In this document: in pieces, positions 21,635 through 32,268 of the stretch
How positions within the stretch are numbered: the first letter of the stretch is position 1
How the letters are laid out: every line of letters begins with the position of its first letter
Source of the DNA: Syncephalastrum monosporum B8922
Lineage: Eukaryota > Mucoromycota > Mucoromycetes > Mucorales > Syncephalastraceae
Direction: 5' to 3'
Assembly: GCA_000697355.1 (NCBI GenBank)
Contig: JNEN01001223.1
Coordinates: forward strand, 1 to 64,000
DNA: 64,000 nucleotides
Made by a program: the position numbers and the translations under genes
Notes under the pieces: model-generated
Told to the model about the DNA's origin: nothing
What the model saw: the letters and a program-made list of their open reading frames with translations, nothing else
Databases searched by the model: none

Positions 21635-23403
21635 TTAATGGATAGGTCGCACAATCAGGGTCATGTTGGGGTGCGGCCGAAGCGTGATGGCCTGGCGCTT
21701 GCCAGGCGTGTAATCTGGTGCTTCGAGGAACTCAAACTGGGTGATGAGGACAGCAAGAAGAATTTTCATCTCCAGCATCGCAAAGCGGTTGCCAATGCAC
21801 TGACGACCACCGGCCAGGAAGGGCATGTACTCGTACGGTCCCGCGGCCTGGGCGGCCTCTTCCGTCCAGCGTGAGGGGCGGAAATCCTCGGCATCTTCGC
21901 CCCAAATGGTCTTGTCGTGGTGCATCACCATCGGAGGGATAAAGATGCGGGTGCCCTTGGGGATGTGATATGGGCCGAGCACGACATCTTTCTCCGCGAT
22001 GCGGCTCGTCGTGGGCACGGGCGGGATCAAACGCAGCGTCTCCTTGCAGACATTGTTGAGTACGGGCAACGCATTAATGGTCTCGTAGGTAGGGATCTGC
22101 GCCCCATCAGCGTCGACCTGCAGTGGATCCTGGCTGTGGAACAGTGAGTGGTCGTGTTGGACGGGGCCAAACACAGGTACAACTTCGTCGCGCAGCTGCT
22201 TCTGCACGGCCGGATCGCGTGCGAGCAACCACAGGCACCAAGACAAGGAGACACTTGTTGTCTCATGCCCGGCCGCCAAGAACGTGAGACACTGGTGCCG
22301 CATTTCTTCGACCGACATGTTGCCCTCCGAAGAATCAATCATGAGCGCCAGGATGTTGTTAGGTCGGATACCCTGCTTCTTTTGCTCGGCCGTGCGCTCC
22401 ACACACGCCTCCACAACCTCGCGACTGCCTTCGGTCAACCATCGCAGCGCTTGCCGCAGCTCTCTAAATAGCTGTCAGTATATATCCTAGGCTTCAACCC
22501 ACTACATGGAAAAAGAAACGCTCACCTGTTGCGCTTTGTGGGAATGTGCTGCAGAATGGGGAAAAACATGGCCAGGAAACGCATGATGCTGCGGTTGTCG
22601 TTGGAGCCGAAAATGCTCAGGTACGCACGGCTGAGCTTATCTTCACCATGACCCTCAAGGGCGTGGAACGGATGGCCAAAGCCGGCGAGGCCAATCACAT
22701 CGAGGGTCGTCAAGCTCAGGTCGTTGGCCACATCGAGCGGCGCATCATAGTCTCGTTCAGCTTTCCAAAGGCGTGCGAGCTGCACGGCAGGGACAGTTAG
22801 CATTGGAACTAGGTCCCGTAGGGTGTGGACAGAAAAGGCTGGGTTGAGCATCTTGCGCTGGTGGCGGTGGACGTCTCCCTCGGCTACGAGCAGCCCGTTG
22901 CCAAGAAACTTGGCCAAAAACTTGGATGCCTCGGGGGTTTTGATGAAATCGTACTGCTGCACCGTCAAGACCTGCTTCAACAGGACTGGATCCGAGACAA
23001 GTACACGCGACTGATTCCATGTTGTATGATACCGCAGAATGCCTCCGTACTTCTGTGCCCATTTCTTATGCGGCTCAGCTGCCTATAACGACAGCGTCAA
23101 TACAGATTAAAAAAAAAAAAGAAGGCCTCGTATAAAACTCACATCTTCGCGGAAGATCTCAATAAAGTTGCCACTAAAAGGGACCCATCGGCTTACGGGT
23201 GGCCCGGGGATCCTGCTGACTGGGTCGAGGTAGAGCCGATAAATAATGTACCGCGAGACTAGGTAGGTCGCTGTGCTCAAGACACCTAGTCCTGCCACGG
23301 CCTGTCTTGCCGACGTTGGAATGTTGTTCTGATCCAATAACCGTTGAATCAACTTTTCAACCTCTGTGAGCTTGTCGATTGTGTTTTGGAATATAGTTGC
23401 CAT
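21635..23403 (-). CDS. Cytochrome P450 monooxygenase
   Basis: Haem-thiolate monooxygenase, ER-anchored. Exons in transcription order: 23403-23143, 23082-22526 and 22463-21635, giving 548 aa. An N-terminal membrane segment (about residues 38-58) precedes the Pro-rich hinge SRIPGPPVSRW. The I-helix oxygen-binding motif is AGHETTS near residue 339, the K-helix ExxR is ETLR near 414, the PERF-type motif is FRPSRW, and the haem loop FLAGGRQCIG carries the cysteine ligand near residue 493. All signatures are complete, so it should be active. Substrate and CYP family cannot be fixed from sequence alone. A sterol demethylase is unlikely given the motifs. The start at 23403 gives a normal membrane-anchor length, although the frame stays open further upstream. 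Confidence 0.92.
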
Positions 23404-25265
23404 GGGAATGTGGAGTATAGGAAAAGCGGACGCACGGGCATGGGTGTGGGCATTCGCACTGGTTTTTATTTTTTTCTCGAAGGGTCGTAAGCGCGCGCCT
23501 CGCCGCGACAAAAATGGCAGCATGACGAACGCCGGCTATAAACACAGTCGGTTCATTGTTTAGCCTTTCTAGTCTGGATGAAAGACAACCTATCCACATG
23601 GACAGGAAGTGGAGAGTTCCATGCTTTGAGGACAACGACGACAACAGAAACAACGGCCGCAAAATGAAAGCAACAGAAGGTAGACTCCACCAAAACGTGG
23701 AGCATGTACCTGCAGCATGATATGAAAACAATGTGCAGCTCGATGGTAGGGATTATGTAAGCGCCCTATTATGCCCCTTGGATTACTTCTTAATTGGCCA
23801 CTTTCAATCCACGGGTAAAGTGCACGGTTCTGCTGTGGAGTAAAAAGAGATCCAAATTATTCTCTTATAATGTTAGAGCTGTTTGTGTCTGCGTCTTTAT
23901 GCCTGTATTTTAACTCATACGGAACGCTCGGTATAGCCCACGCGTACTTCCTATTCGGGAAATCATTTAAAACATCGCAAATCATTGAGTTCAATCGATT
24001 CAAGGTGGACCAGCCAGCATGAGCTATTTTCCAAAATGACCTGTGATTAAGAGACGCCAAGGTTCTTGGTCATGAGTTTTGATCGGGAGGGACGAAGAAG
24101 ACCACAATTTTCGTATGCTCTTTATTTATTTCCATTGGCTGCATCAAAACGCTGCAATCATGCTTAGCTGCGTTTATTACGAGATGCGCACCCTTCTGCT
24201 TTTCTCGCTCTTGCTAGCTGGGAAATATGTGATCCATAAAACGAATGCACGGATATATCAATGACGTGAAATTGCAAGGCGATCACAATGTAATTACTAT
24301 GCACATGAGAGCTGATTCCGTGCACTAAAGAAAGAGAGGAGAGACGAATAGAAGAGGTACTAGAGCACGATTTGAAATGATAGCTGTTGAGGTGTCTCGT
24401 ATTTCCATTCACCGCTTCATGGCATCTCAGTGCTTTCAGTGTGCGGGAAGATACAGCGAGATAAAAGACCACAAGCGACAACGGAGCCAGAGGGGTTTCC
24501 ATTTCTTCCTTCTTTATAACGGATTATCACTGGCAATTGTACGTCCTTTTCCGCTCGGCGAAGACATCCAAGGCAGTAGATTATCCTAAAATCAAACAGC
24601 TATAATACTCTTTTGGAGAATCAATCACGACAGTCGAACCCCGAAGGCGGAAACTGAGTAGCTCATACTGATGGTCTTAACGCTTGACAATATATACAGT
24701 TTTAAGTACTAATGGATCCTCCACGAAAAAAAAAATGCTTTACCCTGTAGCAGATTATAAACCTCGCTGTACATTCTATCTATGTCTATGCTCCAAGCCG
24801 GTGACGATCGAGTGTCAAGTTGTCTTCTCTCATCTTCTTCTACCTTGTTAGTGGCAACGATTACGATATAAGGACTGCAATATCTGGGGTGAGCAGACTT
24901 TCAGGGTACTCTTCAAAAATACGTTACAATGCAGGGTCTTTATACAAAGGATAAAACGGGATAACATGGGGATTAGGAAAGAAATACTGTTACTACGATG
25001 GATGGTAGTGGTACTTGGATGACATCTTATGAAAGTTGAATACAAGTCTCGATGACCTTCACCTCGGAAGAAATAATATCAATTATCAGTATGTATTCCG
25101 TCGAACTTTGGAGAGACTATGTCATCAAGTCATAAAAGTTTGATCATTTGATGGCGCTTCATCCAGGTCACAGTAAAGTAAATAAAACGATGGAAAGAGG
25201 AAGGGGAGTCAGTTTAAATGGCTATTTATCGCGGATGGGCTTCGGACACCGATTATGGGCAGGAA
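23404..25265. other. Gene-poor stretch, nothing recognised
   Basis: About 1.9 kb of AT-rich sequence upstream of the P450, with only short unrelated open frames. The P450 promoter should lie next to 23404. No repeat or RNA gene was identified before the inverted-repeat element at 25266. Confidence 0.55.
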
Positions 25266-25421
25266 ACCCACTTTGGCACGACGCTACTAATGAAGTCGCA
25301 ATGCATCGAACGATATCTTTACATTACGCCTCACTTTCACTTAGGGCGTCTTTGGGTTATACCGCTAGACTGACGGCGAGCCGGACGATGCCTTCCCGAC
25401 GCTTCCTTGGCCAAAGTGGGT
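25266..25421. mobile_element. MITE-like element, copy A
   Basis: A 156-bp segment bounded by perfect 12-bp terminal inverted repeats (ACCCACTTTGGC at 25266-25277 and GCCAAAGTGGGT at 25410-25421). Its interior is about 95% identical to copy B located 270 bp downstream in the same orientation. It has no transposase and no obvious target-site duplication. It is best described as a miniature inverted-repeat element or a fragment of one. Confidence 0.6.
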
Positions 25422-25536
25422 GCTTATAACAAGCCAGAACTCGTTCATAGTTTGCCATCAAAAAGAAATTGTCAGTGGAGTACATTCTTTTATGTCTGGC
25501 ACGCTAATTACCTTCCTGTCACAAGTAATCAACCAA

Positions 25537-25681
25537 CCTTGGCACGACGCTACTAATGAGGTCGCAATGCACCGAACGATGTCTTTACATTACGCCTCAC
25601 TTTCACTCAGAGCGTCTTTGGGTTATACCACTAGACTGACGGCGAGCCGGACGATGCCTTCCCGACGCTTCCTTGGCCAAG
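25537..25681. mobile_element. MITE-like element, copy B
   Basis: Second copy of the element at 25266-25421, same orientation. Its ends retain only a short inverted repeat (CTTGGC and GCCAAG). About six single-base differences from copy A were seen over about 140 bp, all transitions. Confidence 0.6.
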
Positions 25682-26051
25682 ATTACAAAAGCAAAAGAGA
25701 AGGAAGACATGCAAAAATGCATCATCGATTGTTCACCTCGCGCTTGCCTCGGTTTCAGTGACGTGAGCGGCCAATAAAATCAGGGGTTCTCCTTTCCAAA
25801 CGCATAATTCATGACGGACTCAAATGGAAACTACGACGACTATGAGGACCGGAAAGGTACGCGGATAAAAGAAGACTCATGTTCTGTGAACTACTACTTA
25901 TTATTTGCTGTGACTAGAGTGACCGAACATACAGTGCAGGTTGAGATGACCCGAAGGCGCAGGCGAAGGGACTCACTCACATCCGGAACGCCAATCGGAG
26001 TGTCAGCCATGGACGAAGCGAAGCGAGTTCCACCGCTTGTTATTTATTACG

Positions 26052-26698
26052 ATGCAGAAGTCACGACCACATAAGTCAAACGGAACATCCAAAGGTTTAG
26101 GAGTTCATTACAGAATATAGCCGTGAATTGCCTCCATGGGCCTCACGGTTCATTGCAGCATACCAGCGCTTGAAACCTCACGCGCAAATACCGTAAGTTT
26201 GGTTCGGTCTTTACGTGTGAGACATGTGTTCACTTTTCTTTTCTCTTTCCTTGATTCTCTAGACGACTCCGCTCTATGCAAAAAGAGTGTCACGCATATT
26301 GGGAAGACGTGCGGAGACGGAGGCAAGACCTCCGGCAAATGGACGCAGCTTACACAAGCTCAAGCGTCAATCCGTTGACCACTTACGTTGAGACAGCCCA
26401 TACGATGGCAAGCTTCGTGCAACGAAGCACGATGACGCGACTGAGCAAGCGAATGCGTCCGCTTGATGATATCGATCAGGACAACGCTAGTGAAACTGAC
26501 AGCATCAACATGGAAGGGAGGGCTGCCAGTACGCACGGCCACAATAGTGATGCCCACAAGAGTGACTTTATAAACTGGCGTACTTTTGACCAGCCTTTAG
26601 TCGCGTTAATGTTTGACTTGGAGGGAAAGACACCATCGGCACTTGACGCGGAAACCAACCAGCTCGAGGCCGGTCTTGCTGAACTCTCGCACTTGTAG
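26052..26698 (+). CDS. Hypothetical protein, three-exon model
   Basis: I infer exons 26052-26094, 26159-26192 and 26263-26698, a frame-consistent model of 170 aa that begins MQKSRPHKSNGTSKAYQRL. The last intron has good sites (GTAAGT, TCTCTAG). The first donor (GTTTAG) is weak. The body has a basic helix-like segment (YWEDVRRRRQDLRQMD) and an acidic middle (PLDDIDQDNASETDS). The frame is also open upstream of 26052, so the true start may lie further 5-prime, near 25811. No domain is recognised. It could be a degenerate or lineage-specific gene, and it lies just downstream of the two MITE-like copies. Confidence 0.4.
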
Positions 26699-27199
26699 AG
26701 GCTGGCGTAAAAAAATGGGGCCAGTGCAGTCGGAGGCGTGCCCTATCTAAACCAGTCTTGGGCAAGGATCAAGTCAATTTGTACCTTGTTCGATCAGCCA
26801 CAGCCCAGAGACCCTTCTAGAAAAATAAAAAAAAATTTGAGCACAGTGCCAGCCACAACTGTAATCCATCTTCGTGTTCCAAGGAGTCTTGGGATTGTAC
26901 ACCACTATAGAAGGATATCACGAAATGGTAGAAAGTTAATTCAAACGGGTTCAGCACGAGCCACTTTGAGATGATGCGTCAACAGCATCGGCCCTTGATT
27001 TGTCATATACATATTTGACTGGCATACGAAATGAAAAAAAAAAAAAAACCATTATCCTAAAGATGTATTCCCTATAAGTCCTTCATACCTATCCATATCC
27101 CATTGTGTCACTCGCATATAGCTTATATAATATAGCAGAGTGCGTTTGTATTCTCCACTCACTCTGGAAGAACGCGGATATATACATATAAAAGCCTAC
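26699..27199. other. Intergenic, promoter of the Nudix gene
   Basis: No gene was seen. A TATATAA at 27124-27130 is the likely core promoter of the downstream Nudix gene. Confidence 0.55.
27124..27130 (+). promoter_or_regulatory. TATA box of the Nudix gene
   Basis: TATATAA lies about 75 bp before an in-frame ATG at 27200 and about 175 bp before the ATG at 27302. It therefore bears on which start is used. Confidence 0.45.
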
Positions 27200-27301
27200 A
27201 TGGACGCGGATCTCAATAGCGTGACACAATGCGCACGGAAATTGATTCCGTGCAGAAAGAAGACGAAAGACGCGCGCAACTGTCGCGACCCTTTTCCCTC
27301 T

Positions 27302-28218
27302 ATGACACTTTCTCTGCCGCAAGTGAAGGAAACTGACCTATCGGCTAGTCTTGGCGAAGGTCGCTGGCTTGAACTGGAATGCATACAATACCTAGACAAC
27401 AAAGGCGTCAAGCGCACATGGGAACGATGCATTCGTAAACACAACACAAGGACGCAATCGCGTAGCGCCGATGGTAGGCGCAATGACAGTGATGGCCGCC
27501 CACGGGTTTCTCACGCCACACTCTCGTTTCTTTGTTAGCCGTCGATATTCATGCGATTGTCCGTAAGCAACAGCCAGAACTGGTGCTCGTAATCCAATAT
27601 AGGCAAGTCTCTCTATCTCGCACTGTTTCCATTTGCTTGTCCCGCCAAACAAAGGAAGGCGCGTGGAAACGTTCAGCTGGCTGGTACGTGTGTCATACTC
27701 ACGCGTAATCGACAATTCCTGTAGACCGGCTGTGAAGCGCTACTGCATTGAATTTCCGTCTGGCTTGATTGATGGTGACGAGTCTCCCGCCACGGCCGCC
27801 GCACGTGAGCTCCAAGAGGAAACCGGCTATCAGGTCGATCCGGTCAACATCCTCATAGAAGACAACCCGGTGGTCTATGACCCTGGCTTGAGCAACTCGT
27901 CCTGTTACGTCGCACGCGTTGAACTCGATGAGCAGCCAGAACCCACGCAAAACAGTCCAGAGAATGATGAGTGGAGTCTACGCGTCATTCACGTCCCGCT
28001 GCTCGGCCTTTCTAGACGACTCTCAGGTACGTAGAGGTCTGAAAAGAGAGGTGAAAAGAGGCAGAGAGACATGGGGAGATAAAGTTGGATAGCGAGCGGA
28101 CCACCCGCTGATCGATTTTGCTCTACTAGCGCTCGCGGAGGAAAACCAGCTCGTCATTGACAGTCGCTTACAAGCCTTTTCGGCTGGTCTTGATACCTAT
28201 GCTCGTGTTTTATTATGA
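27302..28218 (+). CDS. Nudix hydrolase, ADP-ribose pyrophosphatase type (Ysa1/NUDT5-like)
   Basis: Hydrolyses ADP-ribose or a related nucleotide-sugar diphosphate by family. Exons: 27302-27473, 27539-27602, 27725-28026 and 28130-28218, giving 208 aa. The Nudix box is perfect (G-x5-E-x7-REL-x-EE-x-GY, residues 92-114, containing ARELQEETGY). The preceding QYRPAVKRYCIEFPSGL is diagnostic for the ADP-ribose group. The second intron (27603-27724) starts GCAAGT and is a GC-AG intron. No GT donor reproduces the conserved QYRP. An in-frame ATG at 27200 would add 34 residues with basic character, possibly a mitochondrial presequence. I prefer 27302 because it gives the family length. Confidence 0.9.
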
Positions 28219-29878
28219 AACAAAAACATTTGACCTTCATACTCTCACTCCTATAATTTTTTCACCTTGGAAAGAAGCGTTGGTCCCTTCGTTCTTATTA
28301 CTGGTTTTCTTTTTTTTTTCCATCACGGAGATCAGCCAGTCGTGTTCCAGAGCACAAAGGTAGCATGTTCCTGCGAGTCTCGTATTATGTGCAACTCCAG
28401 GGACGGAGTATGGACAGTAAATTGCAAGGTTTGAATGTTCACATGCTTTTTTATAACTCTCGCTTGTTGGGTTTCCACTGGATTTCGGTCTTGAATGGTG
28501 GGGATAACTCTATTTTTCCTTTATATCTCCATCATTTGCACGCGCGCTCTGTAGATCCGTCGTATGAAATCCGAAAAAATGCTATGACGACTCATAACAC
28601 TGGGTAACGTGATGATGGGTGCTTCAGTTCAAGGCAGAAGAGATCGGGGGTTTCAAGTGGAAAGAAAAACGTAAACCGTGCCCGTGTGTTGTGAGGTGGC
28701 ACGAACGCCTGTGCGTATGCAAAGGCACATAACAAGTTGCCTCTAACAAACAGGGGGGTGATGGTTACTGACCGTTGGCATGGACACAAACAGCAGCAAC
28801 AGCGCTATGTGTGTATAGCCCGACAGGTATCAACATGTGTTAAATCTTAAAAAGAAAGAACAGCCATTGCGCCCCAACCAAAACATAAAAAGTTGTGGAT
28901 ACGTTGCGGGCTTGGTTTTCCAACAACCAAATAGCATCAATTGATGTGAAAGAGAATTGGCGATCTTATTGAAACGAGAGATGGTCAAGGCTGCTGCCTT
29001 CCCAAAATGGATGGCTTGTACCCCAAAGCGAAGCTGTCTGCACGTGCTAGAGTCACTTCAGACTGGGCAAAAAAAAAAAAAAAAAAAAGGCGGGGGGGCG
29101 GCTTTTCATTGACTAGGGGTGATATAATACATGCAATCATGGTTGGTTGGGGTGTGAGGTCTCATGTGTAGATAGAGTGAAAATTTTCATTCCGGTAAGC
29201 CCTGAGGGTTGTCAGCTCAATGGCGACTTAAAAAGAAGGCAGCAATTAATGATGCAGTAAAAAATTCACACACACATATGCACATACGACGGAATTGACA
29301 GCAAAGCACTCATCCTTGCCCGTCTCAACATCTTTTTTCTACTCCACGTTTTTTCATTGTTATACTTGTATGCGCGTGAGATTCTCACAGTCAAACTCTA
29401 GCTAATTTTACTCTTCCTTTTTTCTTTTTTTGCGTTTCATGTGTTGAATCCATCACAGTCCTATTAGGCGTGTGTCTTTTATAGATGAGGACGCGTTTGT
29501 TGACATGCATCTTTCGACGTAGCTTGTTTTTAGGCGTAATGCAGATGGCAGGTACGATGCGGGGAAGTGATGATGTCAAGGTAAGTTTTTATTTATAATA
29601 TATATGTCTAGCGCGACAAGGTGCACAAAGAGCGACAGTGCAGTGGGATATAGGAGAGTGCAAGAGAGAAAAAAAAAAAAGGTTTAGCTTAGTCTTACCT
29701 AATATAGCAAGAGCGTACTTCTCAGCTTCAAAGTTCCAAAAGTGTGAGGTCTGTAGAACAACGAGGACCAACTCCACAGTCAAATTGTGACCTTTAAAAG
29801 GTTTCTAGGCAGCACATCTTTAGCAACACTCTTCCTTGTTCCTCTTCTCCACTTTCTGAACAATCCTTAATTACAACT
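28219..29878. other. Intergenic, no gene seen
   Basis: AT-rich spacer with a long A-run followed by a G-run near 29070-29100. No coding, RNA or repeat feature is recognised. The last 300 bp should contain the promoter of the CRAL-TRIO gene. Confidence 0.55.
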
Positions 29879-31355
29879 ATGGCTCCCGCTGCTGCTCCCG
29901 CCACCCCATCACTCGCCGGCCATGTCGGTCATTTGGACGACAAGCAAGCCGACATGCTCAAGAAGCTCTGGATCAAGCTGTTTGACCTCTTCAAACAGCC
30001 TGGCGATCCCAACTCCAAGCCGGCGCCCAAGAAGCCCGTCGAGGAAGCCCCCAAGAAGTCGGGCGGTTTCTTCAGCCGTGGCAAGAAGGAACCCGAAACC
30101 CAGCAGGAGTACTTCATCGGTGCCACCACTGACCCGCAGTGGTTGTCGCTTCCTCTCGAAAAGGCCATTCCCTTGATTCCCGGCACTGAGCTGCGCCGCA
30201 CCTTCTGGAACATGGTTTCTACGGACAACCCGGATGCCGTCTGCCTGCGTTTCCTCCGTGCCCGCAAGTGGGACCTCGATGCGGCTTACAACATGCTGAT
30301 CAACACCCTCCGCTGGCGTCTGGTCATGCGCGTCGACGACTTGATTGCTCTCGGTGAGACCGGTATCCGCGACGAGCTGGAGTCCCATAAGAAGGGTCTC
30401 GGTGAGCAGTTCACCTGGAACCTTAACTCTGGCAAGGCCTGTCTTGGTGGCCCCGACAAGCAGGGCCGCGGTATCTGGTAAGCATAATAGTCGCAGTAGA
30501 CTGCCCCACCGTTTTTGTCGCTTTATTAACTTTCTTTGTCTATTTCATCTCAGCTTCATCAATGTCCGCTTCCACCACAAGGAGGACCAAGCGCCCGAAG
30601 TCATCAAGCTCCTGACCATGTATGTCATGGAGTCCTCGCGTCTCGTCGTCAACCAGCCCACGGAGGCCTCCTGCATCGTCTTCAACATGGAGGGCTTCAC
30701 CCTGTCCAACATGGACTTTGATTTCGTCAAGTTCTTACTCAGCTGTCTTGAAGCCTACTATCCCGAGACCCTCGGCCAGTGCTTGATCCACAAGGCTCCC
30801 TGGGTCTTCTCCACCGGTAAGTTGATTGGGCTACATATATGAGTTGGGACGCGGAGATATTCACACGTTCGTGTCTATCCAGTGTGGAACCTCATCACCC
30901 CCCTGCTCGATCCCGTCGTCGCCACTAAGATCCAGTTCACCAAGAGCCTCAACGATCTGAACCAGTACATCGATCCTTCCGCTCTGCCCAGCTTCATCTC
31001 GGGCGACGCTAACAAGAAGACCAAGGACGAGCTCATTAAGGTCGACGCGCCCAAGGCTGGTACCTTGGAGAAGCCGACCACCGCTGCTGTGCAGGACTAC
31101 GAGGACGCAATCAAGGAATACTCGTATGAGACTTCTGAATGGGTCAAGAAGACTAACGCCGAGACCAAGGACGAGGAGCCCCGCCGCGAGCACGCTCGTC
31201 AGCTCCGTCAGGCCCGTATCAAGGCCGAGAAGGACATCCGTGGTCCCAACCAGTGGGGCGCAAAGGGCATGTTCGTGATCACCGAGGAAAACCGTCTCAT
31301 CATTGACTTTGGCAGCGAGGGTTGGGAGCCCAAGGACATCACCGCCGCTGTCTAA
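29879..31355 (+). CDS. Sec14-like CRAL-TRIO lipid-transfer protein
   Basis: A phosphatidylinositol or other lipid transfer protein of the Sec14 superfamily, cytosolic and membrane-associating. Exons 29879-30477, 30554-30816 and 30883-31355 give 444 aa. A Lys/Pro-rich N-terminal segment with SGGFFSRGKKE precedes the CRAL-TRIO N domain (VCLRFLRARKWDLDAAYNML). The lipid-binding CRAL-TRIO domain spans exons 2 and 3 (INVRFHHK, MEGFTLSNMDFDFVKF, YYPETLGQCLIHKAPWVF). A charged helical region and a short C-terminal block (GMFVITEENRLIIDFG) follow. The arrangement resembles fungal CSR1-type proteins, but I cannot fix the orthologue. Codon use is strongly biased to C-ending codons, suggesting high expression. 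Confidence 0.9.
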
Positions 31356-32268
31356 GCTATCTCTCTTCCTCTTTCTTTTTGTTTCTCTCCTCATGTCTCG
31401 CTCCAACGTCACGCGTCACACACCCACATTACCAGCACCACTGTTTGTGTCAACTACCCCCATACATCGATATACAAAAACACATTCAACGTACAAGCAC
31501 GCACGTATATACACCAACTACAATGGGATACCGTCCATCGCTTTTTTTTTTTTCTCTTTTTCTCTCTATTCAGTTGAGCCTTTCTGTTGTCAATAAATAT
31601 AGCTCGCGTATCAGTCAAATCCTTTTCCTCCTTTTCTGTGTTACATCAGCGGATTCTAAAAGAAATACACAGATCATCGGCCCAAGAGCTCGCGAAATCC
31701 AGGTGCCTGGTCGAAGCGCGCGCGCACAGTCAGCTGACGTGCATCGTTCATAGCTTGTACACTAGCTAAACAGTCACAGAAACGCTAATGTCACACAAAT
31801 CCCAAACAGAACGAGTTTCCATGATTTCCTAATCAGCATGCAGCAAAATTCAGGGATGAAATGAAATTTGGAGCGCCACGGTTATATACCTATTTCGGGT
31901 CATCCGAGTCTAAGGGTGCATGAGGATCGACAGTGCTTTTTTTCCAATATAAGATTTGCTGTCATCAAGTAGCAAGAACCAAGTTATCTAGTACATACAT
32001 ATGTGAAGTTTTCATGCTACAAATCCCGGTACCAAGCTTCGTTCTACACACGTATACAAAGAAGCAGACCATAAATGAAACTATGTCACACGAATGAACG
32101 CCAACGTATTGATATGTGTTTATAATGTGCTGAAGAATGTATTCATTGCAATAAAGAAAATAATAATACGTGAGGATGGTTGTGCGACTCGATATATTTT
32201 TTTTTTCACAGAAAGAAAAAGCGGTCAGCACCTAAAGGTAACAAAAGAAGAATGTAATACATGCAGGC
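31356..32268. other. Convergent intergenic region, no gene seen
   Basis: Lies between the stop of the CRAL-TRIO gene and the stop of the chitinase gene. C- and T-rich just after 31356, then AT-rich, consistent with two 3-prime UTRs. Nothing else was identified. Confidence 0.55.

Noticed and set aside
25266..25681. Direct repeats considered as CRISPR or as a duplicated gene
   Set aside because: Only two long copies with terminal inverted repeats in a eukaryotic genome. Their shared translation is a by-product of the DNA repeat.
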